Assembly: GCF_002251365.1 (NCBI RefSeq)
Contig: NZ_NPJH01000002.1
Location: forward strand, 59,282-123,281
Direction: 5' to 3'
Length of the DNA: 64,000 nt
Source: Prevotella sp. P3-122
GTDB taxonomy: Bacteria > Bacteroidota > Bacteroidia > Bacteroidales > Bacteroidaceae
This document shows positions 52,621 through 61,428 of this stretch, piece by piece. The position numbers and the translations under genes were made by a program. Below the pieces are notes generated by a model. The model had not been told where the DNA came from and made no database searches. It saw only the letters and a program-made list of their open reading frames with translations. Positions within the stretch are counted from its first letter, which is position 1. Every line of letters begins with the position of its first letter.

Positions 52621-53055
52621 ATGGCCAACATACAAATTATACAGGGAGACTTCAAAGAGAAACTGGAGTTACCTCTTGCCGAAGGGCTAAAGGCAGGTTT
52701 CCCATCACCTGCCGAAGATTATAGTCATGAGACCATAGATTTCAACCGTGACATGATCCACAATCCTGAAGCCACGTTTTACGGCAAGGTTGAAGGAGAT
52801 TCTATGATGGAGGTTGGCATCTGTGATGGCGATATAGCCGTGATAGACCGTTCTAACGAGGCAAATAGCGGTGCTGTTGTTGTGGGATGTCTGAATGGTG
52901 AGTTCACCATCAAGTTCCTTGAACTGCGTCACAAGAAAGACGGATACATTGAACTGCGTCTAGCCAACAAGGACTTTAAGCCCATCAAGATTACTCCTGA
53001 GGATGACTTTTTTGTTTGGGGCGTTGTTGTCTGGACTATTAAGCACTGGAGATAA
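52621..53055 (+). CDS. umuD: UmuD-like S24 autoprotease (DNA polymerase V accessory subunit)
   Basis: A 144-residue S24/LexA-type peptidase. The self-cleavage site is A25-G26 (EGLKAGFPSP). The Ser-Lys dyad is S61 (GDSMM) and K98 (FTIKFLE). Upon SOS induction and RecA filament contact, the N-terminal 25 residues would be removed to give active UmuD'. It is followed 12 bases later by umuC. No LexA-type operator was recognised upstream. Confidence 0.93.
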   Translation: MANIQIIQGDFKEKLELPLAEGLKAGFPSPAEDYSHETIDFNRDMIHNPEATFYGKVEGDSMMEVGICDGDIAVIDRSNEANSGAVVVGCLNGEFTIKFLELRHKKDGYIELRLANKDFKPIKITPEDDFFVWGVVVWTIKHWR

Positions 53056-53067
53056 AACAAGAAAATT

Positions 53068-54363
53068 ATGTACGGCATCATTGACTGTGATAATTGCTAC
53101 GTCTCATGTGAGCGTGTCTTTCGGCCAGACCTGAGAGATAAGCCAGTCGTTGTTCTATCGAACAATGACGGCTGTGTAGTTGCACGGTCGAATGAAGCCA
53201 AGAAAACGGGCATTAAGGCCGGAACACCTTATTTCCAGTTGGCAGAGCAATTTCCCAATCAGAAGATAGCCGTATTCTCATCGAACAACGAACTGTACGG
53301 CGAATTAACAGGTCGTGTAGTTTCTATCATTCGCAAGGAGGCACCGGCTTACTTCCGTTATAGCATCGACGAGTGCTTTGTCTATCTCGACGGCATGGAG
53401 CATCTGAACTTAAAAGCTTGGGGCGAGGAACTTCACAAGAAAATCAAACGTAATGTTGGTATGCCTGTCAGCATTGGGCTTGCTCCCAATAATACTCTTG
53501 CAAAGATGGCAAGCCTCTTTGCCAAGAAATACCAAGGCTACCGCCATTGCTGCATGATAGATACTAACGAAAAACGTATCAAGGCTCTGAAGCTCTATCC
53601 CATAGATGAAGTTTGGGGCATTGGGCGACGCTATGCTGCAAAACTCGAAGCTCTTGGCGTGAAGACAGTCTATGATTTTGCTGAACACAACCAGACTTGG
53701 GTTAAAGCCACCTTCAACAATATTGAGATAGAACGTACATGGCGCGAACTGAATGGCGAAGACTGTGTACCCAATGAAGAAATGGCCAAGAAGAGATCTA
53801 TCTGCACAAGCCATTCCTTCAATGGAATGATAACAGACCTCGACGGACTCCGTACCCATGTATCGAACTATGCGGCTCGATGTGCTGAGAAACTACGTCA
53901 GCAAGGTACTGTAGCGTCCATCGTAGGCGTATTTCTCAAGACAAATGCTTTCCGTGAAGACCTGCCTCAATACTGGAACTTTCAGGAAATGCGTCTTCTT
54001 ACGCCATCCAGTTCGACAGTTACCATCGTCAAAGCTGCCAATAAAGTTCTCCAGAAGCTCTACCGTCAGGGCTATCACTATAAGAAAGCTGGTGTCATCG
54101 TCATGGGAATTGGGCCTAACAGTCCAATTCAGCAGGACTTGTTTGACACAAATGCTGAACAGTTTGAAAAGACGAAGCGACTTGATGCAGTCATTGATCG
54201 CATCAACAAGGTCAATGGAACCGAGACCATTGTGCTTGGCAGTCAGCAATACACTCAAAAGGACGGTAAGGGAAAGGCTAACGTCTTTGCCAATGCCATC
54301 AAACATGATTTCAAGAGCAAAAATCCAACCACGAGGTGGTCAGATATAATTAAGTTAAAATGA
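53068..54363 (+). CDS. umuC: Error-prone DNA polymerase V subunit UmuC (Y family)
   Basis: A 431-residue translesion polymerase. Palm motifs: IDCDNCYVSCERVF near the start, VVLSNNDGCVVARS, YSIDECFVYLDG with the catalytic D-E pair, and the thumb helix-hairpin-helix GIGRRYAAKLEALGVKTVYD. The C terminus matches UmuC (little finger). Its stop overlaps the start of the next unknown gene by 4 bases (ATGA), which is unusual for umuDC. Confidence 0.95.
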   Translation: MYGIIDCDNCYVSCERVFRPDLRDKPVVVLSNNDGCVVARSNEAKKTGIKAGTPYFQLAEQFPNQKIAVFSSNNELYGELTGRVVSIIRKEAPAYFRYSIDECFVYLDGMEHLNLKAWGEELHKKIKRNVGMPVSIGLAPNNTLAKMASLFAKKYQGYRHCCMIDTNEKRIKALKLYPIDEVWGIGRRYAAKLEALGVKTVYDFAEHNQTWVKATFNNIEIERTWRELNGEDCVPNEEMAKKRSICTSHSFNGMITDLDGLRTHVSNYAARCAEKLRQQGTVASIVGVFLKTNAFREDLPQYWNFQEMRLLTPSSSTVTIVKAANKVLQKLYRQGYHYKKAGVIVMGIGPNSPIQQDLFDTNAEQFEKTKRLDAVIDRINKVNGTETIVLGSQQYTQKDGKGKANVFANAIKHDFKSKNPTTRWSDIIKLK

Positions 54364-54860
54364 GAAATAGTAAGAAAGCGCAAGCATTAGCGGATAAATG
54401 CGCCAAAGAGCATGGCTTCTTCTGTGCATCCTATCGAGGGTGCTCAGCCGAAGAATTGGTTTATGTACCATTGAACAGCAACAGTGAGAACAATCCAACG
54501 ATTCCTACATATATACTCATTCACGATAATGAAACAGAGTATGTACAAGGAATAGAGTATGTGGATGTTTTAGATGGTGTCAAGATAAGAAACTTCAAAA
54601 ACGGGCATAGAATATTTAATACACTTTATCGCAGGTTCCAAGAGAAAAACTTTGAATGTGATAATGAAGAAAGTGAAGAATATTCTATCGTAGTTTCGCA
54701 ATTAGGGCCAAAGAAACCATGGATAAACAAAAGCATTTTATACGACTACTTGGAAATTGCAGAACGATTAGGAATGAAAGTCGAACTCAATCCTAATAGG
54801 AAAGAAAGTATTGACGATGAAGGGAATTGGATGTATCATGTAGAATTGAGGAACTTATGA
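54360..54860 (+). CDS. Unknown protein coupled to umuC (166 aa)
   Basis: A 166-residue soluble protein with no family I recognise. It starts MRNSKKAQALADKCAKEHGF and contains acidic patches (FECDNEESEEYS) and a C-terminal helix (KSILYDYLEIAERLGMKVEL). It shares a 4-base ATGA overlap with umuC and another with the next gene, so all four form one transcript with translational coupling. A role in regulating or targeting polymerase V is possible but is context only. Confidence 0.75.
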   Translation: MRNSKKAQALADKCAKEHGFFCASYRGCSAEELVYVPLNSNSENNPTIPTYILIHDNETEYVQGIEYVDVLDGVKIRNFKNGHRIFNTLYRRFQEKNFECDNEESEEYSIVVSQLGPKKPWINKSILYDYLEIAERLGMKVELNPNRKESIDDEGNWMYHVELRNL

Positions 54861-55435
54861 AAGAGACTAAAACCATTAAGTATGAACTTAGAGAAGGACT
54901 AAAGTTCACAGGAAGGCAAATTTCTTCCAAACTTGCAATATCAAAGAATAAAAGTCCTAATGGGAAAAGCGTTACCTATATTTTTGTAAGGAGAAATAAC
55001 ATGTATTTCTTCATCCCAGTAACTGATATATACTTTGATGCAAACAACAGAGAACTTATCATGCCGAAGGGACGGCCTGTTCAAGTTGCAAAAGGATTAT
55101 ATACGGACATTATACCTTCCTCGAAATATAAAGGCTATTACGTGTTATCACCGGATTCTGATTATAACCCGATATTTAAGGAAGTTGAATTATCTGATGG
55201 TAGGAAAGTTTGGGTAATGGCATACGACGAATTAGTTCTACACCTTTATTCTTGGTCGCTTGAATATGGCGATGAAAAAGAATGGAAGGAAGGTTATCTC
55301 TCGACACACCAAATAAAAGTCCATGAACGAATCGAAGAAGAAAAAGTACGTGAGCAGAACGAAGAATTATATCGGATGGCCAAAGAGATGACAGATGAAC
55401 TATTTGAAGAAGCAGGATATGATTTTATGGATTGA
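54857..55435 (+). CDS. Unknown protein, last gene of the umuDC run (192 aa)
   Basis: A 192-residue protein. I take the ATG at 54857, which overlaps the previous stop, rather than the in-frame ATG 30 bases upstream. The middle is beta-rich (YIFVRRNNMYFFIPVTDIYF) and the C terminus is a long charged helix rich in Glu (HERIEEEKVREQNEELYRMA), probably a coiled coil. No known domain. AT-rich codon use suggests acquired DNA, like its neighbour. Confidence 0.72.
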   Translation: MKETKTIKYELREGLKFTGRQISSKLAISKNKSPNGKSVTYIFVRRNNMYFFIPVTDIYFDANNRELIMPKGRPVQVAKGLYTDIIPSSKYKGYYVLSPDSDYNPIFKEVELSDGRKVWVMAYDELVLHLYSWSLEYGDEKEWKEGYLSTHQIKVHERIEEEKVREQNEELYRMAKEMTDELFEEAGYDFMD

Positions 55436-55523
55436 TATCATAACATCTTCCATGCAGTAACGTGAGGTGTTATAATATCACTTGCCATAAGCCCCCAGCT
55501 GAAGGCGTGATATATTTCTAAGA

Positions 55524-56015
55524 ATGACAAAAAGACAGAAAACAGCAGCCAATGCTGATGAAAAGATAAAACAGCTGTATGAAACGGCATTCCCTGAAGA
55601 CGAGCAAATCCCTTGGAAGGACTTGATGCGTCTGGTTGAGGAAATGCCGTTGGATTTCACTGCATACTACGATGTAGAAACCTTCATAGGCTTCACCATC
55701 GTTTATCCGCGCAAGCAGTTTAACTGGTTCTGGTACTTCGCCGTGTGCGAAGAGCTAAGGAGCAAAGGCTATGGTCAGCAGATACTGAATCAGCTGATTG
55801 AACGATATAATGGGCAGCCTTTCGTTCTTGACATGGAGAGTACCACTCAAGTTTGCGATAACCTGGAAGAACGTAGAAAACGTCAGTCGTTCTACTTGCG
55901 TAACGGGTTTAGGGACACGAATGAATTCACTAATCAACGACGTACATTCCAAAATTTATCGTGTGAGATATTCGTTATCTGCCAATTATTCACTACCTTT
56001 GCACCCGGAAAATGA
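55524..56015 (+). CDS. GNAT-family N-acetyltransferase
   Basis: A 163-residue protein with an acetyl-CoA-binding core: FWYFAVCEELRSKGYGQQIL (the motif A R-x2-G-x-G/A region), then VLDMEST and QSFYLRNGFRDTN. It starts MTKRQKTAANADEKIKQLYE. The last 20 or so residues run across the -7 box of the lrgA promoter (55994-56001), which suggests the C-terminal end has drifted or been extended. Substrate unknown. Confidence 0.82.
   Translation: MTKRQKTAANADEKIKQLYETAFPEDEQIPWKDLMRLVEEMPLDFTAYYDVETFIGFTIVYPRKQFNWFWYFAVCEELRSKGYGQQILNQLIERYNGQPFVLDMESTTQVCDNLEERRKRQSFYLRNGFRDTNEFTNQRRTFQNLSCEIFVICQLFTTFAPGK
55994..56001 (+). promoter_or_regulatory. -7 box of the lrgAB pair
   Basis: TACCTTTG, 33 bases before the lrgA start codon, inside the 3' end of the GNAT frame. 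Confidence 0.5.
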
Positions 56016-56034
56016 ATATCAGACTCAGGATAAT

Positions 56035-56412
56035 ATGGTAAGACAATGTTTCATTCTTTTCGGTTGCCTCGCTCTTGGCGAGCTTATAGTCAGCATTACG
56101 GGCATAAAATTGCCGGCAAGCATCATTGGTATGCTTATCCTTACGCTGCTGCTCAAGCTGAAAGTAGTTAAACTGGAGTGGGTGCGCGGCCTGACGGATT
56201 TCCTCATCGCAAACCTCGGTTTCTTCTTCGTGCCGCCAGGCGTGGCTCTTATGCTCTATTTCAACCTGATAAAGGCTGAGATAGTACCCATTGCCATGGC
56301 TACGCTCCTGAGTACCATCATTGTCCTACTTATTACGGGACACACGCATCAGGTGGTAAGCAAGGGAGAGAATAAGGTGCGAGAGAAAATACACAACAAG
56401 AAACAGGAATAA
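56035..56412 (+). CDS. lrgA: CidA/LrgA-family holin-like membrane protein
   Basis: A 125-residue protein with four hydrophobic helices and the CidA/LrgA pattern ITGIKLPASIIGMLILTLLL, WVRGLTDFLIANLGFFFVPP, GVALM. The start ATG at 56035 is chosen over the longer frame from 55798, whose first 79 residues come from the overlapping acetyltransferase. It pairs with lrgB 36 bases downstream and may control murein hydrolase or pyruvate/metabolite flow. Confidence 0.92.
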   Translation: MVRQCFILFGCLALGELIVSITGIKLPASIIGMLILTLLLKLKVVKLEWVRGLTDFLIANLGFFFVPPGVALMLYFNLIKAEIVPIAMATLLSTIIVLLITGHTHQVVSKGENKVREKIHNKKQE

Positions 56413-56448
56413 CGTATAAGAAGTTTAATAATCATCAGGATAATCGAT

Positions 56449-57141
56449 ATGAAGACCATTCTCTGCAACGAATATTTCATGCTCGCCCTGACATTCGGCG
56501 TATACTTTGCAGCCAAGAGCATACAGCGCCGTCTGGGCTGGGTACTTTTCAATCCCATACTTGTGGCCATAGCTGTCATTATAGTCTTTCTGCTGTCCAT
56601 GGACATACCCTACGAGACATACAACGAGGGTGCCAAGCTGATAGCATTCTGGCTAAAGCCTGCCGTTGTGGCTCTTGGCGTGCCGCTCTATCTTCAGCTG
56701 TCTTCCATCAAGAGCCAGTTTCTGCCAATATTGGCCTCACAGACCGTCGGCTGCATTGTCGGAATAGTGAGCGTGGTGGTCATAGCCAAGATTTTTGACG
56801 CATCAGATGCCGTTGTACTGTCGCTTGCCAGCAAGTCGGTAACAACTCCTATTGCAATGGAAGTGACACAGGTGCTGGGCGGAATACCCTCGCTCACGGC
56901 TGCCATCGTGGTGATAACAGGACTTATCGGGGCCATAATAGGTTTCAAGACACTCTCCATAGGACATGTCAACAACCCCATGGCACTGGGGCTGTCCATG
57001 GGAGCAGCATCACATGCCCTGGGAACATCGACGGCCATGGAGCGCGACCAGTTTGTCGGGGCATACGCCAGCCTTGGCCTGACCCTCAACGGCATCCTCA
57101 CTGCCCTGCTTACTCCTACGGTTATAGAACTGATGGGGTGA
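56449..57141 (+). CDS. lrgB: LrgB-family membrane protein
   Basis: A 230-residue inner-membrane protein with about seven to nine helices, carrying ALASKSVTTPIAMEV-type LASKSVTTPIAMEVTQVLGG and MGAASHALGTSTAMERDQFV, both LrgB signatures. It acts with the CidA/LrgA protein. Full length. Confidence 0.95.
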   Translation: MKTILCNEYFMLALTFGVYFAAKSIQRRLGWVLFNPILVAIAVIIVFLLSMDIPYETYNEGAKLIAFWLKPAVVALGVPLYLQLSSIKSQFLPILASQTVGCIVGIVSVVVIAKIFDASDAVVLSLASKSVTTPIAMEVTQVLGGIPSLTAAIVVITGLIGAIIGFKTLSIGHVNNPMALGLSMGAASHALGTSTAMERDQFVGAYASLGLTLNGILTALLTPTVIELMG

Positions 57142-57184
57142 TACGCTTATCGCCCCACCGCTAAGAGCAGTCAGGCTTCCGACT

Positions 57185-57298
57185 TCAGACTCGTATATAG
57201 TATGTCTGTTCTATAGCAATACTGAAGTCCTCTGTATCTACTTTCAGTGTCTTGAACACGTCCTTGCCATCGGTTTCAATCTTTATCCAGAATGTCAC
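57185..57298 (-). pseudogene. Short unrecognised minus-strand coding remnant
   Basis: A 37-codon frame (GTG start, TFWIKIETDGKDVFKTLKVD, ending TYYIRV) with protein-like composition and an in-frame stop just upstream. It looks like the 3' end of a beta-sandwich or lipoprotein gene left by deletion, but I cannot name it. Confidence 0.35.
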
Positions 57299-57349
57299 CT
57301 ATTTATTAGGGTGTACAGTTTGATGTGCAAAAAATGGACACTCTATCAA

Positions 57350-57416
57350 ATAAAAAAGCCAAGCGTTTAACTTGGCTGGAATGAGAACGGGTCTCTGAAG
57401 GTTAACCCATCCCTCA
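57350..57416 (-). ncRNA. Candidate orphan small RNA (about 65 nt)
   Basis: On the minus strand a promoter (TTG at 57449-57451, 19 bases, TACCTTTG at 57422-57429) is followed after about 65 bases by a perfect 7-bp hairpin and T6. The body can form a second stem, GGATGGGT with ACCCGTTC (wobble pairs included). It contains no open frame worth naming. No gene starts downstream. Function unknown. Confidence 0.5.
57357..57377 (-). terminator. Terminator of the minus-strand small RNA candidate
   Basis: AGCCAAG/CTTGGCT, perfect 7-bp stem, 7-base loop, followed on the minus strand by TTTTTTATTTG. Confidence 0.75.
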
Positions 57417-57421
57417 CGCTG

Positions 57422-57451
57422 CAAAGGTACAAAAAAATCCGTTACTTCCAA
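57422..57451 (-). promoter_or_regulatory. Promoter of the minus-strand small RNA candidate
   Basis: -33 TTG at 57449-57451 and -7 TACCTTTG at 57422-57429, 19 bases apart. The -33 box lies in the loop of the neighbouring hairpin (57432-57470). Confidence 0.6.
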
Positions 57452-57470
57452 CAAAAGTAGCGGATTTTTT
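57432..57470. terminator. Hairpin with A and T tracts
   Basis: 15-bp stem with one G-U pair (57432-57446 with 57456-57470), A-rich left arm and T6 right end, so a terminator in either direction, likely for rightward lrgAB transcription. Confidence 0.7.
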
Positions 57471-57603
57471 CATTTTTCACGCTTTCATCCCTCTATTCCT
57501 GTACTCCGCACAGTGACAGTTATCTCCATCGTTGTCACAACTATGCAACAGACGCTTAACAATCAGGTAATGCCATTGCCACACCATTGTAAAACACTAC
57601 CCG

Positions 57604-57611
57604 TACCTTTG
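57604..57611 (+). promoter_or_regulatory. -7 box of the beta-helix protein gene
   Basis: TACCTTTG, 27 bases before the ATG at 57639; -33 spacing is off-consensus. Confidence 0.45.
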
Positions 57612-57638
57612 CAGCCGTAAACGATAGATGATAAAAAC

Positions 57639-59016
57639 ATGAGTTTAACAAAGAAAGTAATCTCTTCTCTGACATTTACGGCACTGCCCATTGTGACAAT
57701 GCAGGCCGCAGACATTGAAGAAAGGCACCTACCTGCTGAAAGGATGGGTATACATAGCTAACGGAGCTGAGCTGACAATAGAGCCAGGTACCATCATCAA
57801 GGGTGACAAGCAGACAAAGGCATCGCTCATCGTGGAAAGAGGAGGAAAGCTCATCGCACAGGGCTCTACAACGGCTCCTATCGTATTCACATCTGAAGAG
57901 AGTGCTGGAAGCAGAAAGCCCGGTGACTGGGGAGGTATCATCATCTGCGGCAAGGCCAAGAACAACCAGAATGAGATGCAGATAGAAGGTGGCCCGAGGA
58001 CAAAGCACGGCGGTAACGACGATGCCGACAATTCAGGTGTGCTGAGCTATGTGAGAATAGAGTTTGCCGGATACCCATTCCAGACAGACCAGGAGATAAA
58101 CGGACTGACACTTGGCTCTGTAGGTAGCGGAACAAAGATTGACCACGTACAGGTGTCATACTCCAACGATGACTCATACGAATGGTTTGGAGGAACTGTA
58201 AACTGCCGCTACCTTGTGGCTTTCCACGGATGGGATGATGACTTCGATACCGACAATGGTTTTAGCGGAAACGTACAATACGGTCTGTCTGTACGCAACG
58301 CAAAGATTGCCGACAAGTCGCAAAGCAATGGTTTCGAGAGTGACAACAATGCCAGCGGCTCGGACGTATCGCCATACACCAATGCAACATTCTCCAACAT
58401 TACATTCATCGGTCCAAAGCTTCAGACAGGTGTGAACTTCGTAAACTCAACAGACTTCATTACCGGCGGACAGATGAACCCCAACAACGGCTCGGCTCTC
58501 GGCAAGTTCCAGTCAGCCATGCAGGTACGCCGCAGCTCACGCCAGAACATCATCAACTCTGTAGCAGCCGGATGGCCTATAGGACTCATCATAGATGGCG
58601 AGAAGGGTGATACTCCCGCACAAGCCAAGGCCGGCACCATCCGTTTCCACAACAATGTGTTTGCAGGCATGGACATCATCGGCTCTGATGCCAACAAAGT
58701 ATACGAGGACGTTCTCTACGATGCAGTCAATACGACTGTCATAGACGCCAACCAGAAATCTTATTCCAACACCTTCTTCTATTTGGAGGCACTTAAGAAC
58801 AAGTCTTACGACGATGCATCAGCTCTCTATCTCACTGATGCCTATGGTGTTGGTTCTCCATTCATGCCATCGGCTGTCAGCCCTCTGCTCAACACAGCTT
58901 CATTCGAAGGCGAGGCCTCATGGTTTGATAAGGTTGCATACGTAGGCGCATTCAACGCAACAGACAACTGGCTCACAGAATGGACATGCTTCGATCCACA
59001 GAACGAGAAGTACTAA
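57639..59016 (+). pseudogene. Secreted right-handed beta-helix protein, frame-broken near the N terminus
   Basis: An ATG at 57639 encodes a good signal peptide (KKVISSLTFTALPIVTMQAA), then the frame stops after 41 codons. From about 57715 a +1 frame carries 433 codons of a secreted beta-helix protein: GWVYIANGAELTIEPGTIIK, WGGIIICGKAKNN, the DDSYEWFGGTVNCRYLVAFH region and a normal C terminus. Bacteroidetes relatives have a longer segment between signal and GTYLLKGWVY, so a deletion with a frame change is the simplest account. An internal TTG start at 57715 would give an unexported protein. Function of the family is unknown. Confidence 0.72.
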
Positions 59017-59049
59017 GAAGCGACCTCCGCTGATAGCGGAACAAAAAAA

Positions 59050-59084
59050 ATGTGGCAAGCAGCATGATTTACTGCTTGCCACAT
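59050..59084. terminator. Bidirectional terminator
   Basis: Perfect 13-bp stem (59050-59062 with 59072-59084), A9 before and TTATTTT after, between the beta-helix gene and the minus-strand phosphohexomutase gene. Confidence 0.8.
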
Positions 59085-59133
59085 TATTTTGTGTTGGTAA
59101 AAAAACAACTTAGAAACTGCGTGGGCACGATTG

Positions 59134-60525
59134 CTACTGCATGTCGTATACAACCTGCATTAGTTGCTTACCAAGTGCATCGGCCTTTTCCATAGTATCA
59201 GCCTCACTGTATACACGTATGATAGGCTCGGTGTTGCTCTTACGCAAGTGTACCCATGAGTCGGGGAAGTCGATCTTCACACCGTCAATATCGTTTACGC
59301 ATGCTGTTGGGTCGGCAGCAAACATCTCCTTAACCTTTACGAGAATGGCATCAACATCGGTGCTTGCTGTGAGGTCTATGCGGTTCTTGGCGATAGAATA
59401 GTCTGGGAATGTTGCGCGAAGCTCGCTAACCTTGCATCCCTTCTGAGCAAGGCTTGAGAGGAAAAGGGCTATTCCAACAAGTGCGTCACGGCCATAATGG
59501 CTCTCTGGATAGATTACGCCGCCATTGCCCTCACCGCCTATTACGGCACCGACCTCTTTCATCTTGGTGGTAACATTGACCTCGCCAACAGCAGAGGCCG
59601 AATAGGTTCCTGCATGTTTTTCCGTCACATCACGCAGGGCGCGTGTCGAGCTGAGGTTAGAGACGGTATTGCCTGGGGTATGAGAAAGAACATAGTCGGC
59701 AACACTGACGAGAGTATACTCTTCTCCAAACATCTTGCCATCCTCACAGATAAACGCCAGACGGTCAACATCCGGGTCAACAACGATACCAAGGTCGTAA
59801 CCGCCCTTTGCCATCTCGTCCATAATGCCGGTGAGGTTCTTCTGCAATGGCTCCGGATTGTGGGCAAAGTCACCATTAGCCTCTCCATTAAGGATTGTGT
59901 ATGCTACACCTAGCTTGTCGAGAAGCTTTGGCAGGATTATTCCACCAACGCTATTGATAGAGTCAACGATGACCCGGAAGCCAGCCTTGCGAATAGACTC
60001 TGTATCAACGAGTCTCAGTGCGAGTACGCTGTCTATGTGACGCTGGTCAAAGGTATCATCCTCCGTATATTTTCCTACGTTATCAACGTCCGCATAGTCG
60101 AAATCCTCCTTCTCGGCAATAGATAGTACCTCATTGCCTGCATCCTTGTCAAGGAACTCGCCAAGGTTGTTGAGCAACTTCAGCGCATTCCACTGGCGTG
60201 GATTATGACTTGCAGTGATAATGATGCCACCATCGGCACCGCACATGGTAACGGCAAGCTCGGTTGTAGGCGTGGTTGCCAACCCTATGTTGACAACATC
60301 GTAGCCCATGCCAAGAAGCGTTCCGCACACAATGTTGCAGACCATCTGGCCGCTGATGCGGGCATCACGTCCTACGACAATCTTATTTGATGTAGACTTT
60401 CCGCTACGCCTAATGTAAGTGGCGTATGCAGTTGTAAACTTTACAATGTCCAATGGGTTAAGGGTATCTCCTGGACGACCACCAATAGTGCCACGGATAC
60501 CTGAAATAGACTTGATTAGTGTCAT
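59134..60525 (-). CDS. glmM: Alpha-D-phosphohexomutase (GlmM-type)
   Basis: A 463-residue phosphosugar mutase. The start is the ATG at 60523-60525 (MTLIKSISGIRGTIGGRPGD); the frame extends 18 codons upstream without family homology. Active-site Ser is S106 (TASHNPRQWN), the metal loop DPDVDRL, the sugar-binding loop GGEGNGGVI and the phosphate loop SNTEPIIRVYSE. The GEGNGG loop differs from the GEQSGH of E. coli GlmM, so glucosamine specificity is not certain. It begins 17 bases after the DUF4827 stop. A C-terminal fragment of a copy lies at 34034-34375. Confidence 0.9.
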   Translation of the reverse strand: MTLIKSISGIRGTIGGRPGDTLNPLDIVKFTTAYATYIRRSGKSTSNKIVVGRDARISGQMVCNIVCGTLLGMGYDVVNIGLATTPTTELAVTMCGADGGIIITASHNPRQWNALKLLNNLGEFLDKDAGNEVLSIAEKEDFDYADVDNVGKYTEDDTFDQRHIDSVLALRLVDTESIRKAGFRVIVDSINSVGGIILPKLLDKLGVAYTILNGEANGDFAHNPEPLQKNLTGIMDEMAKGGYDLGIVVDPDVDRLAFICEDGKMFGEEYTLVSVADYVLSHTPGNTVSNLSSTRALRDVTEKHAGTYSASAVGEVNVTTKMKEVGAVIGGEGNGGVIYPESHYGRDALVGIALFLSSLAQKGCKVSELRATFPDYSIAKNRIDLTASTDVDAILVKVKEMFAADPTACVNDIDGVKIDFPDSWVHLRKSNTEPIIRVYSEADTMEKADALGKQLMQVVYDMQ

Positions 60526-60542
60526 GGTTGAAAAATTATTCG

Positions 60543-61190
60543 TTATCGTCCTCTCTCGTATGTTATGACGTAATAGCATGGATAAACGCTTGCCGTAGCA
60601 TAACTGTGTCCCATATCGTGTGGAACTATCAGTTTAACTTTCGCTATCTCGTCGGTGATGCTCACCGGACGGCCAACCTGTATGTAAGGCAGCGGCACCA
60701 GCCAACCTGTAGGCACGGATGTGTTGGACGAACTGCCGTACTGAGCGCAAAGCAGACTCGAGCCATAGATGAACGAAGCCGTGAACGTGCCACTATTGTT
60801 GGTAACGGTCATCTTGTCAACTATAGACGCATAGTAGAGAATATCATTGGTCAGCTGAATAGAATCCGTGAGAATGTTTTTCTCTGTGAAACGGCAGAGA
60901 ACTGTAGCAGTCTCGCCAGGCATAATTTTCTCACCACAGCCGTTGCGCAAAATCTGCATGTATACGCCCTTTGACTGGAACAGCACATACTCGTTCTTGC
61001 TAACGTCTGTCTTATAGCCTTTAGCGGCAAACTCCTCCTCGCTGATAACATGAATGGCTGAGTCGGAAATAAATTTAGCTATGGCATTACGCTCCCTGTC
61101 TTTCTGGTCTGCATAGGTCTCATCATCATTACAGGAGGCTATTGCCAAGACACCTATCAGCAGGAATATAAAATAAGTCAGTCTTCTCAT
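60543..61190 (-). CDS. DUF4827 lipoprotein
   Basis: A 215-residue exported lipoprotein. Start ATG at 61188-61190; signal RRLTYFIFLLIGVLAIASC with lipidated C20, then DETYADQKDRERNAIAKFIS. The mature part contains GCGEKIMPGETATVLCRFTE and VPTGWLVPLPYIQVG, a pattern reminiscent of FKBP-like folds that annotate as DUF4827. Promoter upstream at 61246-61274. It sits directly before the phosphohexomutase gene. Its 5' end is duplicated at 33936-34049. Confidence 0.88.
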   Translation of the reverse strand: MRRLTYFIFLLIGVLAIASCNDDETYADQKDRERNAIAKFISDSAIHVISEEEFAAKGYKTDVSKNEYVLFQSKGVYMQILRNGCGEKIMPGETATVLCRFTEKNILTDSIQLTNDILYYASIVDKMTVTNNSGTFTASFIYGSSLLCAQYGSSSNTSVPTGWLVPLPYIQVGRPVSITDEIAKVKLIVPHDMGHSYATASVYPCYYVITYERGR

Positions 61191-61245
61191 TGTATAATAT
61201 GTTTTTATATTACCATGCGAGACACATATTCTCACATTCATTTGG

Positions 61246-61274
61246 CAAAGATACAACTAAAAAACCGAAAACAA
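61246..61274 (-). promoter_or_regulatory. Promoter of the DUF4827-glmM pair
   Basis: Minus-strand TATCTTTG at 61246-61253 and TTG at 61272-61274, 18 bases apart; leader about 50 bases. Confidence 0.65.
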
Positions 61275-61388
61275 GTAAAAAGCCATGAGATTTTACTCAA
61301 TATTAAGCAATTCGTCACAACGTGTAAATGTTTTTTTAACTTACACAATGTTTTTCTAAATTAATAGCTGAAAAATGAAGGAATATCT

Positions 61389-61396
61389 GTATCTTT
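61389..61396 (+). promoter_or_regulatory. -7 box deciding the start of the 61429 gene
   Basis: TATCTTTG, 32 bases before the ATG at 61429 but 14 bases after an upstream in-frame ATG at 61375. It argues that the downstream ATG is the real start. Confidence 0.55.
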
Positions 61397-61428
61397 GCTA
61401 CTTGTTGAAACATAACGTAAACACCACA

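Larger units (their letters stand above)
57142..57638. other. Interval with a gene remnant and a candidate small RNA
   Basis: No intact gene is seen. It holds a minus-strand remnant (57185-57298), a minus-strand promoter and terminator bounding a short transcript (57350-57416), and a second hairpin (57432-57470). Confidence 0.7.
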
